A DNA stretch of 64,000 bases from Amphimallon solstitiale (lineage: Eukaryota; Arthropoda; Insecta; Coleoptera; Scarabaeidae): the NCBI GenBank assembly GCA_963170755.1, contig OY720683.1, positions 90,803,807-90,867,806 of the forward strand. The letters run 5' to 3'. Positions 23,201 to 35,200 of the stretch are shown piece after piece. Every line of letters starts with the position of its first letter. The stretch's first letter is position 1. The notes beneath the pieces are model-generated. The model did no database searches and was not told the origin of the DNA. It was given only the letters and a program-made list of their open reading frames with translations. Both the position numbers and the translations under genes were made by a program.

Positions 23201-26200
23201 TTAGACAAAAATCTGAAAGCGACTCTTATTCTGACGCTAACATATTTCTGACATCAATGGTGCCATTGCAACTAATTTGCGAAACGAATAATAAAATAAT
23301 TTGGCATAATCCGACTCTCCTCGATATTGCAGGCCAATAAGAATAAGATTCACTAAAGAAACCACTGGTATTATAAACGAAGAAATTGAATATGTCACAA
23401 ATAAAATCAAAGAATTGAAGCCCACTCACGTTTCAGGCGTTACTGTAAAACATCGTATGATGTTTACAAAGGTCGATGAAAAAGTGTGTAATGCTGCAAT
23501 AGGAACTAAATCATCGTGCCTCAATGCTATTCAATGATCTAGATCGATCTTATAAGAGAAAGAAAAAAATTCAAGAAGAATTAAAAAAAAGAAATGGGTA
23601 CTTAGTTGACATACCTAAAGCCGGATTTGGAACTACTAATGATGGTAATACAAGCCGTCGATTTTTTTTAGTAATTCGGTGCTATCATCTGCAATTACTG
23701 GACTAAACTCTAATTTTCCGTCTAAAAGTTATTTTAGAAACTATTTCGAGGTGACACAAAAGTGATAAAGAAAAGTTTGCAAAATATACATTGGACACAA
23801 CAAAACTTTACGTAGAGAAATATCCATGGCAACCTATGACACCTACATTACATAAAGTTTTAATTCATGGTCCCGCAATTATTAAAAATGCGCTTTCGCC
23901 AATTGGGAAGTTGTCGGAAGAAGCAGCTGAAGCACGCAATAAGCACTTCCGTGAATATCGATTGAATTACGCGAGAAAATTCTCCCGCGAAGCTTGTAAT
24001 AAGGATGTTATTAACAGGTTATTTCTGACTTCATATCCACTCTTCTTATCAAGCATTAGACCGAAACCCAAAAAGAACGCTAGAGCTTTCTCGAAAGAAT
24101 GCATTGAACTGTTACTTCCAGGGGAAGTACAAAGTATAACGAATGAAACAGATGATGAAACAGAAGAACAGAAGAAGGAGAAGAAGGTGAAAAAGAAAAC
24201 TCGTTTGGCGAAGATTATTGGTCATCTTTAGATTGATTGACATCGAGTATGTATATTACAGAAACATGAGAGTCTTAATGTATTATATTAAGAGGGGCGT
24301 TTACTAACAAATAGAACCTTATGCAACTTATATTACTCGCGGGACGGGTAGACGCAAGGGGGTGTGAGTAGGTGGAGGTAGACGATATTCGTTTCTGTCA
24401 CAGCGCTTCGGTTTTATTCACAGATTCTGTCATAGATAAAAGAATACTATAGATGGGAATCATAATGTATAAAGAATTAGTACTTACGGAACTGTTGATG
24501 TTTTATAATAAGCCAATTTTTGCTTTGCCCATAACTTATATTATTAAACACTCGAATATTATAGGTATATATGACATTTCTTTTTAATTACAAACTGCTA
24601 CTCTGACATAAGTCTGGAATAGCAGACCGATTCCGATAGATTTTCGTCTTCGCTAGGACCGGTAGAGATATCGTAAAGTGGGGATAGACGCCGGAATAGC
24701 TTGGAAAAATCTCGTGTGAAATGTAGGTGACAATGTTTACTATTTAATGTTTTTTATCTTCAAAAATTATTACTGAAAGTTTTTTATTTTTTATATCGTT
24801 CATCAAATGTGCAGCTGGAGGTTGTTTTTTTCTTTTGTGTATCAGCCTTAGTTAATAGACATTAATTAAATTCATTTCATTTTTGTCGATATTTCTAAGA
24901 CACATAACTTTTTTAAGAAAACAAATTAGTACAAAAACTGACCTTGATATTATAAATTAATGCCTTTTGCATCACTAACCCAAATTTCGAGATTCTAAAA
25001 TTACAAAATAAATTCAAAAAACGCGAAACGGCGATGCCGTAGTTTTCGATAGGTAAACGCTCCTCTTAAGTAACAAATACATGATTAATCCTATAATGAA
25101 ATACCTACATACCTACTACATGTATAGTAGTACATTTTATAGTTTCAAATAAAAAAAATACCAAATATTTCCTAAATATATTTCAAAGTCAGTATTTTGC
25201 GCTACATACCTTGTTAATCATACATACATATAGCGATTAATAATTTTGTCCAGCTAAAATCGGCAAATACCCCACTGTGCGGCGTACAGTTAATGCTGCG
25301 TACTATTGCCAACTGCTTGATGAAGAGAAACTGGTCTATCGACAAAAAAGGCGAGACATTCCTATTCGAAGTGCGATTCTCCTCTATGACAACGCTTGGC
25401 CACACAGCTGCATTAACCCAAGAAAAAGTGGACAAAAGTCACTCGAAAACACTGGAATATGTGTCCTACAATCCCGATTCGTCGCCGTGTGACTACCACA
25501 TGTTTGGGCCACTCAAAGAAGAACTGGGAGATCATCACATTAACAACGACGAAGGTGTGGAAACGTTCGTGCGCAATTGGTTACAGACGCGACCAGATTC
25601 ATTCTTGGGAATAAAAAGCTTCCGTTTCGGTGGGAAAAATGTGTGAATAAAAGAGGAGAATATATAGAAAAATAAGATGCATTCAAAATTTTATTTACTG
25701 TACCAATAAATGTTCTAAAACAAAAGTCCGGTTCATATTTGATTCGCCCTCGTATATGTTACTTTAAGAGTTAACTCAAGCATTTTTCAAGGTGTGCCCA
25801 GTAAATTAAGAGAAGCAAACAATTAAAGATTTGCTTGGAAGAAGATAATAGTACTTATAGAAAAACAAATCATACTAAATGTATATTTTAACCCTTTCTT
25901 AGACATTGTACCTAATTATTAAAATTAGTGAAGAGAGTTTTAAGTGAAGACATAAAAAAAAAACTTTAATTTACATTTATATTCAAATTTGTGCATATAA
26001 AATATCACAAATGAAATATAATTTCATAATTCCTTAGATTTACTTACTTCTTCATCAGTGCTAACATCAATAATGTCTAACTCTTTTTCAGATTCCGAAC
26101 TTGTATCAGAATCAATGATTGCTTTAGATCTTGTATTATTGTGACCCTCCTTACTAATATTCTTTGGTACCTCGTCTTCTTTAATGGAATCACATACCAC

Positions 26201-29200
26201 TGTGGGCATTGATTCATAATTTCTAGACACACTGTTATAATTTCCTGCATCATCCTCTACTGTGGTGGAATGTGCTTGTCTGTTTATATCAGAAATAAAT
26301 TGCTTCGAACTACTGCCAGAGCTGCCATCTAAAATATTAATTTATGAGAACGTCATATATTTCTTATACTCTAAGGGCCGGTTTTTAAAACTCCGATTAA
26401 AACGCCGGTTAGCGTAATCATTGATTAAAACACCGGTTAGTACAAATTAAGAACGTCCGTAATTTAACCGGTGTTTGGAGTGCCTGATAAAACATTAAAC
26501 AATTAGGATTACTTACACATGCGCATAACCTAAGAAATTTGAATTTTTATTGTGTATTATTGACAGTATTTATCGTTTGTAGGGCTGTATGAAGTATGTT
26601 TTGAAATTAATTAATAATTATTTTCTTCAGTGGTTTAGTAATTGTATTGTTTCTTCTATAAATGAAATAAACAGTATAATTAAATATAAAAATAATATAA
26701 TATTGAATATGTGTAGCTTTTAGCTTACTACAAAAATAAAATTAATTGATAACCAAAATACATTACTTTTTCTGATGAGGATCAATCAGTTTTGGAAGTT
26801 TTTTAATTCTACTACAATTCTGGGGCTTTATCTCAATTTGTAGGGATTCTAAGATCCTGTGGCAATTTATGCATGCGGTTGCTCTTTTCCTCTTTGTCAT
26901 TGCACTTAACAGCACTGTTACACCTTTTTTGTGTGTATCTTATGCCTTATCAGCATTCTATCCTTTTGTTGCATTTCCAGCGAGTGCCGCTGTATACTTG
27001 CGTTGTATAATTTCGTACGTATTAGATCACGCCTTGAATTAATCTTTTGTTACTGTTGGAATTACGTATAATTATTTTGTGCGGGATGTGGAATTTTCAT
27101 TTAATTTATTTGGCGCCATCTCGTGTGTGTGCGACTGATTATGCTATAGGTAGCATCTAGAATGACCTTTTCTTTAATGTTGTTATATTCCTTACGTCGC
27201 TGCATAATTATCTGCGATTATTTCTATTAAATTATTTTTTTGTTTGGTTCTTATTAATTGGTCCCTTAACTTTTAAATATTTTATGTAACAATTCTCTTC
27301 CAACTTGCTAGATGTCGCCTTGTCACTTTCTACCGCAAGCTTGTGTTCTTGTCATGTCATTCGTTCAATATCAATCGAACCCTTGAGTTGATTTAAGAAG
27401 GCGATCCGTTTACTTCAATCAGTGTCACTGTAATTAATGGACTGTTTTGCCTATTTACCGTATAATTCACACGATAAATCGTGGATGATTAAACAGTGAC
27501 AAATAAAGTTTTTGGTAATTAGCTTTCTGCCGCATGGTGCAGGATTTTCGTTTTTGTTTGAAGTAGACCCCTGGATCGGTAAGAGTTCAGCTGTTCGTAA
27601 TTTCTTTCTAGTGATTAATGCTTGTTTCGTATATTTTCCCCCTTTAGTTTTTTATTTTATACCGTACTGTCGATTGCATTTGTGTGCGAACACGTGTTGG
27701 AAGTCAACGTGGACGTTTAACTATATCTGGGAATATTTGACCCATCCGCCGTACTATGTAGGTAAATTTATCTCATTTGGACCCGGAATTAATAGATATC
27801 CATTGTGGATGCCTTATAGAAAACCGATGCCCGAGTGGATCGAATGCACTGTCAAGATATTATGTATCTATAATTATTCTTATTTGTAACACTATTTATC
27901 TGTTTTGCTTTAATTAATTTTATTAGAATACCTTGCGCTTTTATCTGTAAATTCATTTTCATTAACGTTTTGAGTAGCTATCCAATTTAATTGCTAGTTA
28001 ATTTCCGTCAGGACAGTAGTCTATTTTGTTGTTTTAAATTAATTTTTGGTACTCAAAAGTGTTATAGCTAATTAATTATTTGTTTTATTTTTAAAAATAC
28101 ACATCTACAGAATGTATTGACTGTAGGGGCTTAAATGAGCGAGATCTCGTTCTGCCTTAATTTCTTTTGTAAGTTAATTAATTACTCTTTAATCATCATA
28201 ATTTCTTAGTTTAATTAAATTTTAGTCAGTTGATTAGTTTCAAATTTAAATTAATTTTCAATTTTTAAGTGCATTTATGCATCTTTTGACGTGTCATAGC
28301 TTCTCTATTTTTTTTGTAGTTGAATATTTTCAAATTTCATTTAATTGTTAAGCGCATTTATGCTCTATTGGCGTGGCATAGATGTTTAAAATTTAGATAG
28401 TTTCTCTTTTTATATTTAATTTGTATTTATATAGGGTGATCCACTCATTTGTGGAATTTTATAATTTTCTTGGTGCATCTTGGCAATCTATAATTCCAAA
28501 ACTTTTATAATGAACTTGTTATTGTTGTTTATATCGTGTATGAATTACTTACTATACCTAGTGTATCCAATATTATTTTCGCTGTCGGAATAAGTAACTT
28601 TTTGGAGTGGGCCTGAATTAGAATGACAGTAATCTGAGTGACCTATCCCCTAAGATCGAGAGTTACAGGCACAGGCTCCACCCCATCTTTTCCAACGCAC
28701 ACTAGGGGGAAGTAAGGTAAGGCAGGTTGAAGGTGACACACAATAAATTTCCGAAACTATCATAAATTTAATTGGACCAGGCTACAGTTGTGAAACTCCG
28801 ACAAACGGGCAGATCTCTAATTTTCGACGGATGACATTATTCTAGTTGCCGTTAGCGCCATTTGTGCCTCCCTTTCTGCCAGGACAATCCTGAGGAGAAG
28901 TGGGGGTAACAGCACTTTATTAAGATATATTAATCGAATATATTTTGGACTCTTTAGAAATGTCATTAACATATTAAACTATATTGGAAAATTGCAAATG
29001 GAATTGAAACATGGAAGAAATTCTACAGAAGCTGACAGGTTCACGTTGAGGGTGTAACGGTAGGCCCTGTATATAATGAATAAAATATAAATATAATATA
29101 ACATCTAAAATATTATGATATTATGGTAGATAATAAATCGACACAGATCAGGAAACATGTATTATTCATTTATTTGTATTAAATTATTATATTCCTGTGT

Positions 29201-32200
29201 AAAATGTTTCTATGTAAATTCTGTATATGTAAGAAAGAAATAGTGCGAAGGGTATCGGTGTGAAAGAATGAAAAACACAAGTGGCGTTAATATTATCGCC
29301 GCCAGCCAGGAAGTTATGCGACATAAATAAGAAACAGTGTGTGTGCAACCGACACGTGGAACCTTGAATGTGGTGAAGAAATGTAAAGTACATAGGTGGC
29401 CCGGGGAAACCCCGAGCAAGAATACGGCGTGGCGTGCCTTAAGCAAGGAATAGGCAGGCAGACGTTCCCTAGTCGGCGCATGAAATGGTTCGCAGGTCGT
29501 GTAGAATAACACTAGACCGCACCCAACAAAAGGGAACGATTTCACGGGCTAATAATGCGTATAAGAATATAGAAATTCTACGCATTAGTAATAAGTAAAA
29601 GAAAAAGCCTAGTGAAAAAACAGTTATAAGTTTTAATAAAACCAATAGTGTACTACCTGAGGTAGCAGTTTTGTTAAAAACAAGTGTGTGCTCTAGTACG
29701 AAACAAAGAAGACGACGATCTGAATCTACCCTAGGAAAAGCTGCCCGGTGAAGACCCTGTGCCAGCGCCACAACATCGTATCAGGTACCCAACGTTGTTT
29801 GAATTAAAGGCCTATATCATGCATGTTCTTTTTTAAAATAATTAAATTAGCATTTAATTAAATCCATGGTATACTGTATAGGTAAAGTGTCATTGCACTG
29901 TTGTTAATTGTATTTGCTCATGTTGTACCATTTGAATTGTGTTGTGTTTCTATAACCTTTGTTTGTAACCTGATCTGTGTTGATAGTGTTTTTTTTTTTT
30001 CAATATATTAATAATATTTAAATATCCTTTTGCGTGTTATTTGTCTACCTCACACTAAGAAATTTGGAATATAAAATAGAAGTAATAGTACGTGCAGGAC
30101 AATAATCTTAGTGTCTAAATACCTGAACCGTCTTGAAATTAAGAGTCTTATGCAAAACTGAACTATTTAACTGAGCTAATTACGCGGAACATCCAATAAG
30201 TCATTTTATTTATTTGAGTCATTTTAATTATATTTTAAACAATTACTATTACATATAGCGACCAACTGAAGGGCACTACTATTACATATGGTGCCCAACC
30301 TTGGGACATTTTATTAATTTTAATTATATTTTAAATCCGTACTATTACAAGGGCTAATGCAGATACTTTCGAATTCACTCTGATTCCTCCAGAATATAAC
30401 ATTTTTTAAGTTGAAATCATGTAAACCAATTTGAAAACAAGGTTTTCACAATCAACCTGCTTTGTTTAAAGGATATAAAGTTAGTTAGAATGTATTGTTT
30501 TTAATAAACCGCTGATATATGATCTTTCAGTAAAAGGATCGTGCTTTATTCATTCTATAAGAATTTGGTGTAAGTTAATTCATCTCAGATATGGCAATGG
30601 ATAGTGCAATATCTTATACCATTAGAATGTGATTGATAATCCAGATTAAGACCTTGGATGCAGACTTCTTTTCTTAACAAAACTATTCCTACTTGTATGA
30701 TTTTGTTACAAGTCATTATATTTTACATATTTTTGGCTACTGTTAATTTCATAGGAATATACGAATGTATATTGTATTAGTATTTTCATTTTCACATTTT
30801 TGTATTTTTAAATAGCAGTAAGTAATCAATAAATTTGTTTCAGTATCACTCAAGTTTGTTGCACTTTGTTAATTATTTCATAATGGAAATTATAAATATG
30901 TGCTATGTAGGTAGCAGTTCTCATATGCAGTATTCACAAAATAAATACCTACAGTTTACTTAATAAAATGAAATTTCGTATTATATAGAATATAATCTTC
31001 AAAAAATAAAATAAGGGCAAAAAGCACAAAGAACACATTCAAATGTAGAAAATGGCGCCAATATTATTAAGGCAAAATGTACAAATTTAGATCAAAAGAA
31101 CTAGCAAATATGTTGCCAACTTTGTCCAATAAATCCTTAAACACTGTTTAGATAACCGGCGTATTTCTTTGCATTGAAAAACGCCGATTAGGCTTAATCA
31201 ATGATTAGTTAACCGGGTACTTTAATTGCAAAAACCGGCCCTAAAGCAGATATGGGCAACCTTTGTGCTTGGTTGTGGGCCTAACTTCAGGACATTAATC
31301 AAGTCGCGGGCCGTAGGTAGATAATAAATAGTAGTAAATAAAAAGCGATAAGTTCACATCTATTTATAATACATAGATAATACAAGAGCTATTTAATGAA
31401 AAAAAAATTTAACAAACAGAAGAAATTACTGAGAGGCTTGAGATTCAAGTTCAGAAACAAGACGATCAATATTGGGGTCAATTCCACTGGTACACAGGCG
31501 CAAAGTGTTTTCTAAATTCTCATCTGTAAGCCTAGTGCGATGTTTACTTTTATTAATTTTCACAATTGAAAAAAACTGTTCATATTAATACGTGCTTCCA
31601 AATGCGCCAATTATTTTTCGTGCGAAAGTTCGCAACTGGGAATACTTTTCTACAGTAAGGTATGTTCTGTAGAAATCGCTTAGTTCCACATCATCAAATT
31701 TAGACTTCAAATATGCGTCTTCCTGAAGTTCGATCAATTTCATTTGCAGGTGTAAGCGGAGCCTCCTTCACATTGTTTTTACCAATGGATCAGGGTGCCA
31801 ATGAGTGGTTGCAAAAGAGATATAGACGAAAATATGTCAGCTCCTTATTAGAACAAACAGAAGAAGACTGTAACCTGTTTCAAGCAATGAAGTCTTTCGA
31901 TATAAAAGTTGCAAGCATGGAAAGAAATGAAAGATACCACTTTCAATACTAGATGCGCTTCAAATCGTCAGTACAGATATTGCGTAAATAGTCCAAGATT
32001 TACAGACGACCATTGATGACAAGATCCAACCAGCTGATGTAAAAGAGTGTCTATCGGAGGGAGACATTGTCATTGACGTCACCAATGAGGATCTTGACGA
32101 AGATCAAGTCGTAGCCGCAGTTCTTCATAAACGGTGTAAGATGACAAAAAAGAAGAGCCTGGAAACATTGCACAAGCCAACCCGATTTTTATAACTGATT

Positions 32201-35200
32201 TAACAGTCTAAAGTTTTAGTATTTTGCATTGTTTAAACATAAAAAACTGTATTCTAACATCGGGTATCACGTCACATTTTCAAAATAAGATTTTTATCTG
32301 TTTTTTTTCAGAAACAGCGTATATGAAGATAACACCTGACACGATCAGTACGCCCAGCCTGGAGATCAAGAATATCTGGCTCCCTATGATGAGAGAATGT
32401 GTTAACCAAAGACCGGCAGCCACGAGACCGGAGACAGACTGACAACTAAAAATAATAACTAATACTACTAACACGAGAAAAAAATAGCATATTGCGCATA
32501 CACACTGAACCTATAAAAAAGGTGTGGATTTGACATTTGTCAAATTATGTCAAATATTTTTAACGTCAAAATAATCTTTCCTTTTTTGCTAATAGTTTTT
32601 TCTTAATTAGTCGAGTGGTAAAGTAGTTATACAGAAATGACAAGTTTGGACCCTGATGACGGCAGTAGAAGGACTGCCGAAACGTTGGAATGTCAAAGTT
32701 CCACAAACGATGGAAATAGCCCAACCAATTTTTTTTAACTCAAGTTATACTTATCCATCGTCAACAATTACACGTCATGAGCACTATTCATATGGTGAAC
32801 TGCAACATCTGTTGTCGCGAAAACGGCCAGTATAAAAACCGATTTTACTCTAAAATTCCTTTCTTCATTGGCGTAGATAGAAGCGTGAGGAGTTTTTAAA
32901 ATTTATTCTATTTACCTTATATTTCGTAAGATAAATAAAGTACGGGGAGTTTGTTTCGTTTTTTCATTCTTTTGACTGTTAAATACATACTTATGGTGGA
33001 AACGCGTTACATTCAATTGCACGTCATACTAGATCCATGACGACTCGTCTTGTATATGTTGCCGGATCTATTTTTATTTCTGTCAGTGACATTTGATATA
33101 ACCAAAGAAAAAAATTATTCACAATACAATAACTATAACGTAATATATTTAGTAATTGAAATGCTCTAAGACCTAAGACCTCAGTCTTTCTCAAATTATT
33201 TATTATATTGATTTAGATTGTGGAAAAACCTTAAATGTTTCATAACATATCCATAATAAAATTTAAAATATCCAATACTTACGCTATTCACATTAAATTC
33301 AACAGATGATGGAAAAGTTTGTAAAAAGCTTCGACTGTTTACAGAAACCTTCCGGCATTATATTCAAAGGACGCAAATAAATAATAAACAGGATATACAC
33401 TTCTAAGAAGAACTGTTTTTAAACAATTTATATCAAAGCAAAAATAAATATGAAAAATTTTACAGGAAAAATATACAGAATACACTTTTGTTTGACAGAT
33501 ATGATTTATCTGCCAACACCGAATTGAACTATTAGTCTATTAAAAATATGTAACAAAGAAATTTAATACTGAAACGGAAATTACGTGTTTTTTTGCCATG
33601 AATGCACATAATACGATCAATTTATAAATACTGTATTTAAGCTGATGAAGTATAATTTAACAAAGTAATTTTTTTAGTTTCTCTAATACAGTTATGACAG
33701 CATGTAAACGTCATCGATGACGTGCAATTGAACTTAACGGGCCTGCTCTATACTTCGCAATTTTTGTAATAGTTCCTGTGTAATACCGTTTCATTGAATC
33801 TACTTCTCCCAATGATCTTGACGTAAGTGTGCACTGGATTTCGTTAAGTTTCAGTAACATACGCATACATTATTAGTTAGTTTTTTACATCTAGAGCCTG
33901 ACCAAACCAATTTGTCCGGCGGAAAAAATGTGAACTACTACCAAAAAACCTTGCTCCTCACCTCCCTGTCCCATATGCTGTGCTAGTACAGTCAGGTAAA
34001 ATTGACAAGTTTGTTTGAGTTTGTGACTTTTAGTGTTTCGGACGAAAAGATGTCCGAGTTTAAGATTAGTAAAACTTGTTTTAATTATACTGCTATTTCT
34101 TCTATGTTTTTAATATATTTTTAGACATATTATGAATATGCGTAAGCGAAAAGCCGACAAGAGCGAAGTGTTCACGATACTGCATAATATTCTTACATTT
34201 TGTGAAACCGAAATGGCGGCAAAAGTATATGCTTTTTCTGTTGACTAAGTAATAAGTCGTGTGTCAGCAATGACAGGCAAATCCGAAAAAACAATTCGCC
34301 GAATTAAACAGATCTTTGGTAATAAAAAAGAAGCAGCTACACCAGAAGAACAGCCACAACCATCATCCTCATCATCGATGGATATTGTGAAAACGAACCC
34401 TATTAAAAGGTTTCCTCATATTATTTTAGATGATGCAGACAGGTATTAAAAAATGAAAGGGTATTTACGGATTAATTTTTCATTGTTGTAGATGTGTACT
34501 ACGCAATAAAATTCATTTGCTATACACAGTTGACATGACTATACTGTACCAACTCTAAATATCCTATGGTAAAGGAAACCCGATTCAAAGGCTCAAAAGA
34601 CACATTACGAAAGCTCTTTTATCAGTGAAATGAATTTTGTTTATGAATTGTTCAATAGTTATAATAGTATAAATGATACGTTATATTGCCATGTAATTAA
34701 TCAATAAATATAATGTAAAAATGAAGTATGGTACATAAATTATCGTTTTTAAATCCTTTTTGTCTACATAAACGTAATACATTGACATTGGTTACATGAC
34801 ATACGTCAAACTTCAACAACCCTAGAATTTTTACTCGGAGTGTACCTTTCAAAACGACTGTGTTGCTCGAGCCGCCACATCGGACTGGTTGGACTCTAGA
34901 ACATTGTTTAAGTAACTTTTTCAGATATGATATGGAAGAACGTCGAGAATGGCATCGTGAAACAATAGCGAGTTGGATTAAGGGTCCGTTGTCAGTGATT
35001 CCGAAATTTATAGCAAAGTCTGTAAAATATCGTTACAGAATGCCGAAAAATCGCGCGTCAACGTCACTTAGCATCGCTAAAACACGCACAGAAATTGGAC
35101 CCGTTGGAAGCTGACAATTTTAGCGAAGAACTGTGAAACTTTAATGGCGGCTAATATCCCATCAAATAAATTTGACAATCCCACTTTTACAACATTTCTC

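Larger units (their letters stand above)
20889..25279 (+). mobile_element. Transib DNA transposon (RAG1-related)
   Basis: Both ends start CACAGTGGGGTATT and align for about 36 bp (left: then cgtcaattctacctggac; right inverted: then tgccgattttagctggac). The 5-bp duplication CGGCG flanks it (20884-20888, 25280-25284), the GC-rich 5-bp target typical of Transib. Inside is a broken Transib transposase, a LINE insertion (21776-22676) and a TTAA-type MITE (24288-25069). Net length near 2.7 kb fits a mildly deleted Transib. Confidence 0.88.
20270..25646 (+). pseudogene. Mariner transposase pseudogene (two halves)
   Basis: Mariner-family DD34D transposase. The first half (ATG 20270, frameshift near 20380, then 20359-20853) shows RTQVYDWCEKFSE, EEDRCLTIWEF, HAGISYGSAQSII (paired helix-turn-helix domain) and RHIVTRDETWVHHYTPESK (first Asp). 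The second half (25277-25646) shows RRTVNAAYYCQLLDE, SAILLYDNAWPH (second Asp) and SSPCDYHMFGPLKEEL (third Asp), then the C-terminal NWLQTRPDSF. Each half also has frameshifts beyond the insertion. Confidence 0.88.
20113..25756 (+). mobile_element. Mariner element, split by a Transib insertion
   Basis: Ends: tacgagggcgagtcatatat (left) and the inverted ttgattcgccctcgta (right), continuing into gaaccggactttt on both sides; TATA at both edges. After removing 20889-25279 plus one CGGCG, the transposase halves join in register. It sits in lodestar intron 8. Confidence 0.88.
26375..31241. mobile_element. PIF/Harbinger-like element
   Basis: Ends gggccggtttttaaaactcc and (inverted) gggccggtttttgcaatta are flanked by TAA on both sides (26372-26374, 31242-31244), the TWA target of the superfamily. 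Both subterminal regions repeat cgccggtta and taatcattgatta motifs in opposite orientation. Inside, 27019-31130 shows no recognisable transposase. It is AT-rich and may include other insertions. It sits in lodestar intron 7. Confidence 0.65.

Noticed and set aside
27512..27889. 125-codon plus frame as a gene
   Set aside because: No recognisable domain, no splice or promoter context, inside a mobile element.
29044..29790. Possible solo LTR starting TGTAACGG
   Set aside because: No matching end with a target duplication and no second copy in the window; kept only as a remark.
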